64,000 nucleotides of DNA, taken from Chitinophagaceae bacterium (lineage in GTDB: Bacteria > Bacteroidota > Bacteroidia > Chitinophagales > Chitinophagaceae). The position numbers were made by a program, and so were the translations under genes. Below, piece after piece: positions 28,075-35,617 of this stretch. Within the stretch, counting starts at the first letter, position 1. Each line of letters opens with the position of its first letter. The stretch lies in the NCBI GenBank assembly GCA_016708765.1, contig JADJFD010000002.1:682001-746000 (forward strand). Reading direction: 5' to 3'. Below the pieces are notes generated by a model, which was given only the letters and a program-made list of their open reading frames with translations, did no database searches and had not been told where the DNA came from.

Positions 28075-29864
28075 AAACAATATTTCTTCTCTTCAATCAT
28101 TTTATTAGCAATCCTTCTTCTTGCATCTTTAATGTTAAAGGGCTCTGCTTTTGTAAAACGCTTTAACCCCATTAATATCATTCGCTGCTCATCTCCATCT
28201 GCAAAGGCATTGATGGCATCTTTACCCGACTTATTCACTTTGTCTGCTGCATCATATAAATAGGTTCGCATAATATCAAGGTTTAACTGACAAGCAGCCT
28301 CTCCTTTTTGTTCTACCATCTTCATTACTCTTAACAGTACACTTTCTGCATTAAAGGTTTCAATAGCCATATCAGCGATATTCATTAATACCTCCTGCTC
28401 GGTATCAATCTTCATCATTAACTTTTGTACGGCGGCACCGGAAGCCATCAATATTGCTTTCTTCAGATTAGCAACCAACTTTTTCTCTTTAGCAAAAGGA
28501 GTTTCGTCCTCTGCACCAAAATCAGGAATACTCATTAATTCTTTTTGCACTCCCATTGCCGGACCCATCAAATCCAACCTTCCACCCATGGCTCTTTTCA
28601 ATGTCATATCCAAAGTAAGCAAACGGTTGATTTCATTCGTTCCTTCATAAATTCTATTGATACGGCTGTCACGGTAGGCTCTTGAAATATTATACTCTGC
28701 ACTAAATCCGTTTCCACCATGCACCTGCACACCTTCATCCACTACAAAATCCAATACCTCACTACCATACACTTTCAGCATAGCACATTCAATAGCATAT
28801 TCTTCTGCGCCACCCAATAATGCTTCATTAAATGGTTTGCCTTCGGCTAATAGTTCTGCTTCTTTTTCATCAACCCATTTAGAAGTGCGATATAATGCGG
28901 ACTCACAAACAAAAACCTTTATTGCCATTTCTGCCAGCTTATGTTTGATGGCACCAAAATTAGAAATAGGCTGTTTAAATTGCTCCCTCGTAATGGCATA
29001 CTCAACAGTATTAGTTAATGCTCTTCTGGCACCACCCAATGCTGCTGCACATAATTTTAATCGGCCGATATTTAATATGTTGAAAGCGATTTTATGTCCT
29101 TTGCCAATCTCGCCTAACAAATTTTCAACCGGTACTTTTGCATCCTGAAAATAAAGCTGAACAGTAGACGAACCTTTTATGCCCATTTTATGTTCTTCCG
29201 GTCCTTGAGTAAATCCTTCTGTTCCTCTGTCAACTATAAAAGCGGAAAATTTATCGCCATCAATTTTTGCAAACACGGTGTATACTTGTGCAAAACCACC
29301 ATTGGTGATCCAGCATTTCTGTCCATTCAATAAATAATATTTTCCATCATCACTTAGCTTGGCTGTTGTCTTTGCGCCCAATGCATCACTTCCGCTATTC
29401 GGCTCCGTTAAACCATAAGCACCGGCCCATTCTCCAGTTATCAATTTTGGAATGTACTTTTCTTTTTGTGCCGGTGTGCCGAAATACAAAATGGGCAATG
29501 TACCTATTCCTGTATGTGCTGCAATGGCAACAGAAAAAGAATGACCTGCACCAAGATATTCATTGACAATAGTGGAGGTAACAAAATCTTTCCCTAATCC
29601 GCCATACTCTTCAGGAAACGAAGTGGCTAGTAAACCTTGCTCACCTGCTTTTGTTAGCAATGATTTCATTAATCCCGGCTCCAGATCATCAATACGATCA
29701 AGGTTTGGATACACTTCTGCCTCCAAAAATTGATTGCACATGTCTCTAATCATCAACTGCTCTTCACCAAAATCTTCTCTGGTAAATGTTTCAGATGGAA
29801 TTGATTCTTTTATCAGCCATTCACCACCTTTTAAGGCTGCTCTTGTTGCGGTTTCAGTACTCAT
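28071..29864 (-). CDS. Acyl-CoA dehydrogenase
   Basis: 597 residues, the long form with an extra C-terminal helical domain (long- or very-long-chain type). AYGLTEPNSGSDALGAKTTAKL and GQKCWITNGGFAQVYTVFAKI are FAD/CoA-binding signatures, DEGVQVHGGNGFSAEYNISRAYRDSRI is the conserved block near the catalytic region, and IYEGTNEINRLLT follows. It catalyses the first oxidation of fatty-acid beta-oxidation, passing electrons to ETF. It is monocistronic, as the next upstream minus-strand gene (marR) is about 350 bases away across a repeat-rich gap. Confidence 0.94.
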   Translation of the reverse strand: MSTETATRAALKGGEWLIKESIPSETFTREDFGEEQLMIRDMCNQFLEAEVYPNLDRIDDLEPGLMKSLLTKAGEQGLLATSFPEEYGGLGKDFVTSTIVNEYLGAGHSFSVAIAAHTGIGTLPILYFGTPAQKEKYIPKLITGEWAGAYGLTEPNSGSDALGAKTTAKLSDDGKYYLLNGQKCWITNGGFAQVYTVFAKIDGDKFSAFIVDRGTEGFTQGPEEHKMGIKGSSTVQLYFQDAKVPVENLLGEIGKGHKIAFNILNIGRLKLCAAALGGARRALTNTVEYAITREQFKQPISNFGAIKHKLAEMAIKVFVCESALYRTSKWVDEKEAELLAEGKPFNEALLGGAEEYAIECAMLKVYGSEVLDFVVDEGVQVHGGNGFSAEYNISRAYRDSRINRIYEGTNEINRLLTLDMTLKRAMGGRLDLMGPAMGVQKELMSIPDFGAEDETPFAKEKKLVANLKKAILMASGAAVQKLMMKIDTEQEVLMNIADMAIETFNAESVLLRVMKMVEQKGEAACQLNLDIMRTYLYDAADKVNKSGKDAINAFADGDEQRMILMGLKRFTKAEPFNIKDARRRIANKMIEEKKYCF

Positions 29865-29974
29865 TTTATTTAGATTTAATTTTTATAATATTTTTTAGCC
29901 AGCTTCAGTTTTTCATGGCATCGTCTGTTGTGTCACTCATTTGTACTGCATCAATTCTATTCATCAAAACATGT

Positions 29975-30066
29975 CACCTCTACGAGGTTCTAAATACATT
30001 CTTCGTTTTCTTTCTCCGGGTTAAAACCCCGAGCTACTAATATTTCGCCTCTACGGGGCTATAAAA
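29975..30066. repeat. Cluster of short hairpin elements in the 29865-30212 gap
   Basis: Two related elements, CACCTCTACGAGGTTCTAAA and CGCCTCTACGGGGCTATAAA, flank a CTCCGGGTTAAAACCCCGAG hairpin. Each contains a small inverted repeat (CCTC..GAGG or CCCC). Part of the middle element (AACCCCGAGCTA) recurs at 32209. Such intergenic elements look like REP-type repeats. No gene is seen in the rest of this 348-base gap. Confidence 0.6.
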
Positions 30067-30150
30067 CGAAATTCTAAACTGTTAAAAACATTCCATCTTA
30101 TTTTAATATCTCACTTATGTTCTTTGAATACACTTGCAAAATCAGACTCT

Positions 30151-30206
30151 TAAAGCCCCTCCTTCGGAGGTTCCCTGAAAGGGAACGAACGTAGTTCAAG
30201 GGGAGG
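30151..30206. repeat. GC-rich hairpin repeat downstream of marR
   Basis: AAGCCCCTCC with TTCGGAGG, then TTCCCTGAAAGGGAA, then GGGGAGGCCTT form nested stems. The outer arms AGGCC/GGCCT-like pair across 56 bases. This element type is a familiar Bacteroidota intergenic repeat and may double as a terminator for marR. Confidence 0.55.
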
Positions 30207-30212
30207 CCTTCG

Positions 30213-30653
30213 CTATTTCAAATTATCATACACTATTTGCAAAACTTCTTTACATATGTCTACTTTATCTGTCGGCACATTTTCTAGGGCATCGTTCAAA
30301 GTTTCATCCGCTATCGCCATTGTTTCTTCCTGCAACTTCTGTGCATCTTTTGTCAAATAGATTAAGTTTATTCTTCTATCATTTTCAGAAGCCACTCTTT
30401 TTACAAGATTTAATTTTTCAAGATTATCCACCAATCGAGTAATGCTTGGTTTGTCCCTAAATGTTGCATTACAAATCTCCTGCTGGCTGACACCTTCTTT
30501 TTTCCATAAATGATATAATACACTCCATTGTTCTATGGTAATATTCAACCCGGCGTTATTAAATTTTTTCTGCAATCTTCTGGCAATAGCGGTGGAAGCC
30601 TTACCTGTAATAAAGCTGTATAACTCTCCTCGTTTAAAATGGTTGTTTGGCAT
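30213..30653 (-). CDS. MarR family transcriptional regulator
   Basis: 146 residues from the ATG at 30653; an in-frame leader up to 30761 lies over the operator and is rejected. LNITIEQWSVLYHLWKKEGVSQQEICNATFRDKPSITRLVDNLEKLNLVKR is the MarR winged helix (recognition helix around KPSITRLV), with SENDRRINLIYLT the wing. No metal or Cys sensor is obvious, so it is probably ligand-responsive. It is divergent from the alpha/beta hydrolase at 30742 across a region holding a perfect palindrome. Confidence 0.92.
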   Translation of the reverse strand: MPNNHFKRGELYSFITGKASTAIARRLQKKFNNAGLNITIEQWSVLYHLWKKEGVSQQEICNATFRDKPSITRLVDNLEKLNLVKRVASENDRRINLIYLTKDAQKLQEETMAIADETLNDALENVPTDKVDICKEVLQIVYDNLK

Positions 30654-30673
30654 ATAGTTGTTTGTGCAACTAT
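30654..30673. promoter_or_regulatory. MarR operator candidate, perfect inverted repeat
   Basis: ATAGTTG-tttgtg-CAACTAT is a perfect 7-bp inverted repeat with a 6-base spacer, directly abutting the marR ATG. It covers the expected marR transcription start and the -33 zone of the divergent hydrolase promoter, so a bound dimer could block both. The size and AT-rich half-site fit MarR-family operators. Confidence 0.65.
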
Positions 30674-30674
30674 C

Positions 30675-30694
30675 CAAAATTAGTATTATATTTG
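30675..30694. promoter_or_regulatory. Back-to-back -7 boxes between marR and hydrolase
   Basis: On the minus strand TAATTTTG (30682-30675) fits TAnnTTTG for marR. On the plus strand TATATTTG (30687-30694) fits for the hydrolase, with TTG at 30662-30664 as a possible -33 element inside the palindrome. Confidence 0.5.
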
Positions 30695-30741
30695 AAATAG
30701 CCAAGATTATTTTCGCTAATTTTTTGAAGCAATCGCCGGAA

Positions 30742-31569
30742 ATGGAACACAAACAGCTCATTTATAGAAACTCTGCTGTTAGCTACTACAGGTTTGGATC
30801 AGGGCCACAAATTGTAGTTTGCTTTCATGGATATGGTGAAGAAGCGAATGCTATTGAATTTCTGGGAAAACATGCTGGAAATCAGTTTACTTTCTTTTCG
30901 ATTGACCTGCCTTTTCATGGAAAAACGTCTTGGGAAGACGGATTTAGTTTTAACTCTTCTGACCTTCTTCAAATCGTTGAACAAATTATTGAAAATGACA
31001 ATCGAAAATCGGAAATCAAAAATCGGAAATTCTCTCTCCTCGGTTTCAGCCTCGGCGGTCGCATGGCACTAAGTCTTTATCAAATCATTCCTGAAAAAAT
31101 TGAAAAGCTGGTATTGTTGGCCCCTGATGGATTAAAAGAAAATTTCTGGTATTGGCTGGCTACACAAACCTGGCTGGGGAATAAATTTTTCAACCTCACC
31201 ATGAATAAGCCAGGATGGTTCTTTGGTTTTTTAAAATTACTGAACAAATTAAAATTGGTGAATACAAGTATCTTCAAATTTGTAACCTATTATATTGGTG
31301 ATGCTGAAGTAAGAAAGCTGTTATATGCCCGTTGGACAACGATGCGAAAAATTAAACCCAACCTCTCAGTCATCAAAAAAAATATATTGGGTAATAAAAC
31401 TCCTGTTCGTTTAGTTTATGGCAAGCATGACCGAATTATTCTTTCTTCAGTTGGCGAAAAATTTCGAAAAGGAATTGAAGAGCATTGTACTATTTCCGTT
31501 ATCAATGCAGGCCACCAGGTATTGCATGAAAAACATGTGGAAGAAATAATACAGGCCTTGTATTATTAG
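30742..31569 (+). CDS. Alpha/beta hydrolase
   Basis: 275 residues from the ATG at 30742; the upstream in-frame start at 30658 is inside the promoter region. YRFGSGPQIVVCFHGYGEEANA is the oxyanion HG loop, FSLLGFSLGGRMALSLYQ carries the GxSxG nucleophile, VRLVYGKHDRII the acid and NAGHQVLHEKHVEEI the catalytic His. Cytoplasmic; the substrate is unknown. The divergent MarR regulator and shared operator suggest ligand-controlled expression, perhaps toward an ester or aromatic compound. Confidence 0.88.
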   Translation: MEHKQLIYRNSAVSYYRFGSGPQIVVCFHGYGEEANAIEFLGKHAGNQFTFFSIDLPFHGKTSWEDGFSFNSSDLLQIVEQIIENDNRKSEIKNRKFSLLGFSLGGRMALSLYQIIPEKIEKLVLLAPDGLKENFWYWLATQTWLGNKFFNLTMNKPGWFFGFLKLLNKLKLVNTSIFKFVTYYIGDAEVRKLLYARWTTMRKIKPNLSVIKKNILGNKTPVRLVYGKHDRIILSSVGEKFRKGIEEHCTISVINAGHQVLHEKHVEEIIQALYY

Positions 31570-32117
31570 TGGATATTAATATTAATAATGGAGAACTTTT
31601 TCCTTCTTTGTTTCTTTGCAACATCTGTTTTTTCTAATACTATTTTAAATAGGTTAGTTTGCCATGTAAATCCATCCATTTTCAAATATTCATCTTTATA
31701 CAATAGATTTTTTCTTCCGTCCATGCCAAACAAATTATTAAAATAAGAATATATACTCTTAAAATCCTGATTCACCTTATATGAAGAATATCCGACAATT
31801 GGATACTGAATTATAAGATCGATAGAGTTAATAATTTTCAAAGAGTCCGTAATTAAAAAAAGTTTGTAACACTTTACAGTAGATATCATAAATGGAAAAC
31901 TATCAATTGGTGTATATCGAAAACAACTGCATTTCGCACTATCTATAGGTTTATTTGTTAATCCTTCTGTTTCAGCACAAATAATTGAGCTGTTGAATTT
32001 TGAGATTGGGTGGGCAATTGCACTTTTCGCCAAAGCAATAACATCCGAAGATGTGTTTATTTGGCAGAAAGATATGTGACCAAGTAATAGAATTATAATA
32101 GAAATGTAATATTTCAT
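31566..32117 (-). CDS. Exported protein of unknown function
   Basis: 183 residues. It has a signal peptide (MKYYISIIILLLGHISFCQ) and a mature part with SSIICAETEGLTNKPIDSAKCSCFRYTP, three Cys that could form a disulfide. It ends with a basic KKQRRKKF stretch. I recognise no domain. Convergent with the hydrolase, overlapping by 4 bases. Confidence 0.6.
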   Translation of the reverse strand: MKYYISIIILLLGHISFCQINTSSDVIALAKSAIAHPISKFNSSIICAETEGLTNKPIDSAKCSCFRYTPIDSFPFMISTVKCYKLFLITDSLKIINSIDLIIQYPIVGYSSYKVNQDFKSIYSYFNNLFGMDGRKNLLYKDEYLKMDGFTWQTNLFKIVLEKTDVAKKQRRKKFSIININIH

Positions 32118-32327
32118 TAAGTAGTATTTTGAATTAAAGATTACTTCATCAAATGTAACTACACTTTTTAGAAATCTACATCTTAACTAAACTCCATTTA
32201 TCTGTTTAACCCCGAGCTAAATTTTGTTTTAAAGTAAGTTATTCTATTTTGGTTTTAATCTTCCTAATTTAGGGCAGTAATAAACCCTGAAATTATTCTG
32301 TTCATCCTGATTATATTATTATTCGTC

Positions 32328-33407
32328 TTGTACAGCTTGTTAATAGCCTACTATTGGCAAAGCTGGAAAGCAATTTCTGATTTTATTCCATTAAACACAA
32401 CAGCGAGTACAACCATCAGCATAATTATTCCTGCAAGAAATGAAGAAAAGAATATTGGCCAGTTGTTCCAAGCTTTGCAAAATCAAACTTATCCTACTGA
32501 GTTATTTGAAGTAATTGTAGTAGACGATCATTCAACAGATGGTACAGCAGCTATTGTTCAGCAGTTTCCGTCGGTGAAGTTGATACAATTAAAAGAAGAC
32601 AATATCAATTCCTATAAAAAGAAAGCAATTGAAACGGGGATAGCTGCTGCTACGGGAGATTTGATTGTTACAACCGATGCTGATTGCTTGCCAGGAAATA
32701 ATTGGTTAACAACTATCGCTGCTTTCAAAACAGAAAAGCAATCTGCATTTATTGCAGCACCTGTTGTTTTAGAAAACAATAATTCGTTGCTACAGATTTT
32801 TCAAACATTGGATTTTTTAGTCTTACAAGGCATCACCGGAGCTTCTGTTTATAAAAATGCTCATTCAATGTGTAATGGCGCCAATCTTGCTTATGAGAAA
32901 AAAGCCTTTCAAGAAGTAAACGGTTTTCAGGGCATCGACAATATCGCTTCTGGAGATGATATGCTGTTAATGCATAAAATATGGAAACAGTATCCAGATA
33001 AAGTGCATTACCTGAAATCAAAAGAAGCTATCGTTTCCACCCAACCGATGAAAACATGGAAAGCATTTTTTAATCAACGAATACGTTGGGCAAGTAAAGC
33101 AAAAAGTTATGGTGATAAAAGAATAATTGTTGTATTATTACTTGTTTATTTATTGAATCTTTCATTTCTTGTTCTTAGTGTTGTAGGTTTCTTCTGCTCT
33201 ATGTATTGGATTTTTCTGCTTGGATTATGGCTTGCAAAAACAATGGTTGAATTTCCATTTGTTTATAGTGTTGCATCTTTCTTTAATAAAAAATCGTTGT
33301 TGAAATACTTTTTATTTTTTCAGCCTTTGCATATCATATACACTATTCTTTCCGGTTTGTTCGGTCAGTTTGGCAAGTATGAATGGAAAGGGAGAAGGGT
33401 AAGCTAA
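32328..33407 (+). CDS. Membrane glycosyltransferase family 2
   Basis: About 359 residues from a TTG at 32328. The open frame continues upstream to 32268 and encodes another hydrophobic stretch (INPEIILFILIILLFVLYSLL), so the true start is probably 32280-32307, at ATA or CTG; no ATG is available. STTISIIIPARNEEKNIGQLF, VIVVDDHSTDGT, TTDADCLPGNNWL and ASGDDMLLMHKIW are GT2 motifs, and QRIRWASKAKSY is the QxxRW processive-enzyme motif. Three C-terminal transmembrane helices follow. The type makes or exports a polysaccharide or glycolipid. Confidence 0.85.
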   Translation: MYSLLIAYYWQSWKAISDFIPLNTTASTTISIIIPARNEEKNIGQLFQALQNQTYPTELFEVIVVDDHSTDGTAAIVQQFPSVKLIQLKEDNINSYKKKAIETGIAAATGDLIVTTDADCLPGNNWLTTIAAFKTEKQSAFIAAPVVLENNNSLLQIFQTLDFLVLQGITGASVYKNAHSMCNGANLAYEKKAFQEVNGFQGIDNIASGDDMLLMHKIWKQYPDKVHYLKSKEAIVSTQPMKTWKAFFNQRIRWASKAKSYGDKRIIVVLLLVYLLNLSFLVLSVVGFFCSMYWIFLLGLWLAKTMVEFPFVYSVASFFNKKSLLKYFLFFQPLHIIYTILSGLFGQFGKYEWKGRRVS

Positions 33408-33545
33408 GAGTGAGGGATAAGGAGAAAAAGAGACAATGAGAATGAACTTTAATTTTGATTATCTTGAAAAGACAGAACTTAAAAACATTTAAAGAAATGA
33501 CACAACTCTTTTTCTCATTTTTCTCTTTTAACCTCTTAGCCTAAC
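33398..33545. repeat. Purine/pyrimidine-skewed imperfect inverted repeat between GT2 and the permease
   Basis: Arm GTAAGCTAAGAG plus GAGAAAAAGAGACAATGAGAA (33398-33441) matches, in inverse, TTCTCATTTTTCTCTTTT plus CTCTTAGCC (33511-33545). The arms are imperfect. The 146-base gap 33408-33553 holds no gene. Confidence 0.35.
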
Positions 33546-33553
33546 TTTCCGCA

Positions 33554-34639
33554 ATGAATCAATCCATTTCTTTCCAGTCAGCAGCATGGCGGCGGTTGAA
33601 AAAAAACAAAGGCGCTGTCTTTGGATTGGTTGTTATTTTTTTGGCTGTTCTCGTTGCCATCTTTGCTTATTTTATTGCACCTGACCCATCACCTTATTCT
33701 AATCGAATCATTTTAGAAATCGGTGGAGAGAAACCAGGCTACAAACAAAGTTTCATTAAAGTAAAAAAAGACAAAGATGTTTTTACCCCAGCTTTCTTTT
33801 CTCAATTAGCTTCTGGTAAAGAAGATGTTTATTATTATATACCAATAATAAGTCATCAGCAAAAAGGCGACAGCATCATCGTTCAAAAATATATTGATGA
33901 TGGATTAAGTGAACGAAAAGCTTATCATAGCTCACAAACAGCAGCAACTCCTGTAATTACAAGAAAATTCTGGTTGGGTACAGACAAATATGGAAGAGAT
34001 ATATTTAGTAGGATCATTGTTGGCACAAGAGTAAGTTTAAGCGTCGGACTTATCACAGTAATCATTTCATTGAGTATTGGTTTGCTTTTAGGTTCGCTGG
34101 CCGGGTTTTTTCGTGGCCGAACAGATGATATTATTATGTGGTTCATCAATGTTATCTGGAGTATTCCAACTTTATTATTAGTATTTGCAATCACATTAGC
34201 ACTAGGAAAAGGTTTCTGGCAAATATTTATTGCCATTGGATTAACCATGTGGGTGAATGTAGCAAGATTAGTAAGAGGACAGGTGCTTGGAGTAAGAGAA
34301 CTAGAATATGTAGAAGCAACAAGAGCTTTAGGCTTTTCCAATTTCAGAATAATCGTCCGTCATATCTGGCCCAACATTATGGGACCGGTAATGGTAATTG
34401 CTGCTGCTAATTTTGCATCAGCTATTGTAATAGAAGCAGGTCTTAGCTTTTTGGGAATCGGTGTTCAGCCACCGCAACCAAGCTGGGGCTTGATGATAAA
34501 AGAGAATTATAATTTCATTATTACACAAAACCCGATGCTTGCATTGGCACCGGGCTTTGCTATTATGTTGTTAGTACTTGCCTTTAATTTATTAGGTAAT
34601 GGATTGAGAGATGCCTTGAATGTGAGAGGAAGAATCTAA
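33554..34639 (+). CDS. ABC transporter permease (DppC/OppC-like)
   Basis: 361 residues. WRRLKKNKGAVFGLVVIFLAVLVAIFAYFIAP is the OppC-type N-terminal helix. A soluble loop of about 100 residues (34-135) follows, longer than usual. LGTDKYGRDIFSRIIVGTRVSLSVG begins the permease domain; EYVEATRALGFSNFRIIVRHIWPNIMGPV is the EAA coupling loop, and FLGIGVQPPQPSWGLMIKE the OppC/DppC C-terminal signature. No ATPase, OppB-like partner or binding protein is nearby, so it is an orphan half of an oligopeptide-type importer. Confidence 0.92.
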   Translation: MNQSISFQSAAWRRLKKNKGAVFGLVVIFLAVLVAIFAYFIAPDPSPYSNRIILEIGGEKPGYKQSFIKVKKDKDVFTPAFFSQLASGKEDVYYYIPIISHQQKGDSIIVQKYIDDGLSERKAYHSSQTAATPVITRKFWLGTDKYGRDIFSRIIVGTRVSLSVGLITVIISLSIGLLLGSLAGFFRGRTDDIIMWFINVIWSIPTLLLVFAITLALGKGFWQIFIAIGLTMWVNVARLVRGQVLGVRELEYVEATRALGFSNFRIIVRHIWPNIMGPVMVIAAANFASAIVIEAGLSFLGIGVQPPQPSWGLMIKENYNFIITQNPMLALAPGFAIMLLVLAFNLLGNGLRDALNVRGRI

Positions 34640-34699
34640 CAGTAAGCATTCAAACATTTCTTCTACGAAATTCGTCATCAATTTTACGGAGTCTTTGCA

Positions 34700-34727
34700 A
34701 GTCCCCCTGCGGGGGATTTAGGGGGCT
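34700..34727. terminator. Bidirectional terminator-like repeat between permease and lrp
   Basis: AGTCCCCCTGCGGGGGATTT then AGGGGGCT: CCCCC can pair with either GGGGG. It fills the space between two convergent genes and abuts the lrp stop at 34728. It belongs to a hairpin type common between Bacteroidota genes. Confidence 0.55.
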
Positions 34728-35192
34728 CTACATCACTTTCACATTTCTGCTAAAGCTTTCATCTAATGAAATAAAAGTCTCTGTTCTTTCAATTCCTTTT
34801 ATTTTCTGTAACTGATCATGCAGTACATGGCGTAGCTCCGAAATATCTTTACAAACTATTTCAGCAAACATGCTGTAGTTTCCTGTTGTATAATTAAGTC
34901 GTACTATCTCCGGAATTTTTTGCAGATCCTTGGCAACAGAATCATACAACGAACTTTCCTTTAAATAAATTCCGATAAAAGCAATCACATCATATCCCAG
35001 ATGTTTCATATCCGCCTTCAACCTTGTACCTTTGACGACTCCTGCTTCTTGAAGTTTTTTGATACGAACATGAATAGTGCCACCCGAAACAAACAGTTTC
35101 TTTCCAAGGTCGGCATAAGAGATCTCCGCATTCTCCATCATATGGTGAATGATCTGCAGGTCGAGTTTATCAAGATTTAATTTGGCAGCCAT
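34728..35192 (-). CDS. Lrp/AsnC family transcriptional regulator
   Basis: 154 residues. LDKLDLQIIHHMMENAEISYADLGKKLFVSGGTIHVRIKKLQEAGVVKG is the N-terminal helix-turn-helix, and LGYDVIAFIGIYLKESS, YTTGNYSMFAEIVCKDISELRHVL with KGIERTETFISLDESF form the RAM effector domain. It is probably amino-acid responsive. The divergent region carries an AATTATT/AATAATT inverted repeat 40 bases upstream of its start, a plausible autoregulatory site, shared with the RNA gene promoter. Confidence 0.93.
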   Translation of the reverse strand: MAAKLNLDKLDLQIIHHMMENAEISYADLGKKLFVSGGTIHVRIKKLQEAGVVKGTRLKADMKHLGYDVIAFIGIYLKESSLYDSVAKDLQKIPEIVRLNYTTGNYSMFAEIVCKDISELRHVLHDQLQKIKGIERTETFISLDESFSRNVKVM

Positions 35193-35231
35193 TTTGATTA
35201 TAGTTTTTAGATATTATTTACAATAGTAAGT

Positions 35232-35247
35232 AATTATTTGAATAATT
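35232..35247. promoter_or_regulatory. AT-rich inverted repeat upstream of lrp
   Basis: AATTATT-TG-AATAATT is perfect over 7 bp per arm. It is between lrp and the promoter of the 35.3-kb RNA. Lrp family sites are often AT-rich palindromes, so autoregulation is plausible. Confidence 0.4.
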
Positions 35248-35277
35248 TCTATAATTTTAAAATAATTATTAGAAAAT

Positions 35278-35309
35278 TTGGAATGAATCGGCAAATCACC
35301 CTATATTTG
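35278..35309 (+). promoter_or_regulatory. Promoter of the 35.3-kb RNA gene
   Basis: TTG at 35278-35280 and TATATTTG at 35302-35309 match the Bacteroidota -33 and -7 elements with a 21-base spacer. Transcription would begin near 35316, about 28 bases before the tRNA-like 5' end. Confidence 0.6.
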
Positions 35310-35343
35310 TTCCATCAAGTTCTTAAAATAACAACACATACAC

Positions 35344-35522
35344 TGTGGGGTGATGAAATTGCGTAAGCATGGCAGACATGCCCTCTTGTCTCGGGGGTGG
35401 AGGTAACAGGATAAATATAGCATAGAGCCGTTTTGGTAGTAATACTGGAACGACCGGGGTCGACCACCGAACTTTGTGCTACAACTAACTGCTCCGTGGA
35501 GGTTCGATCCCTCCCCCTACAG
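35344..35522 (+). ncRNA. Structured RNA with tRNA-like ends, unidentified
   Basis: The two ends build a tRNA-like module with exact tRNA geometry. 5' TGTGGGG (35344-35350) pairs with CCCTACA (35515-35521) over 7 bp including one G-U, then comes a discriminator G. Immediately before this lies a perfect T arm, GGAGG-TTCGATC-CCTCC (35498-35514). The 5' side continues with a Leu-like D-loop (GAAATTGCGTAA). About 140 bases separate the halves. Inside, TAGCATAGAG (35418-35427) pairs fully with CTTTGTGCTA (35472-35481), and GGTGG/CCACC could add a pseudoknot. Own promoter and terminator flank it. It is too short for a normal tmRNA, has no tag reading frame I trust, and is not a regular tRNA. A tmRNA-related or tRNA-derived RNA is inference. 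Confidence 0.6.
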
Positions 35523-35528
35523 CTAATT

Positions 35529-35561
35529 AAGCCTTCTGATTTATTTCAGGAGGCTTTTTTT
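35529..35561 (+). terminator. Rho-independent terminator of the 35.3-kb RNA
   Basis: AGCCTTCTGA and TCAGGAGGCT pair over 10 bp with one wobble around a short A/T loop, followed by seven T. It sits 7 bases after the tRNA-like 3' end. Confidence 0.9.
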
Positions 35562-35592
35562 ATATCAACTCTCCAAAAAACCTCAGAGTATC

Positions 35593-35600
35593 TACATTTG
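35593..35600 (+). promoter_or_regulatory. -7 box upstream of the first DUF3078 gene
   Basis: TACATTTG matches TAnnTTTG, 17 bases before the ATG at 35618 and 32 bases after the RNA terminator, so the DUF3078 gene is independently transcribed. Confidence 0.5.
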
Positions 35601-35617
35601 CACAAAAATTACTAGAT

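Noticed and set aside
33398..33545. Insertion sequence ends between the GT2 and permease genes
   Set aside because: The inverted arms are imperfect, purely A/G- and T/C-rich, and enclose no coding sequence.
35405..35427. tmRNA tag peptide (GNRINIA followed by TAG) in the tRNA-like RNA
   Set aside because: It does not resemble known tags ending in ALAA and the start codon cannot be identified; I did not call the RNA ssrA.
35344..35522. tRNA with a group I intron
   Set aside because: The internal body is far shorter than a group I intron and no conserved P, Q, R or S elements are seen.
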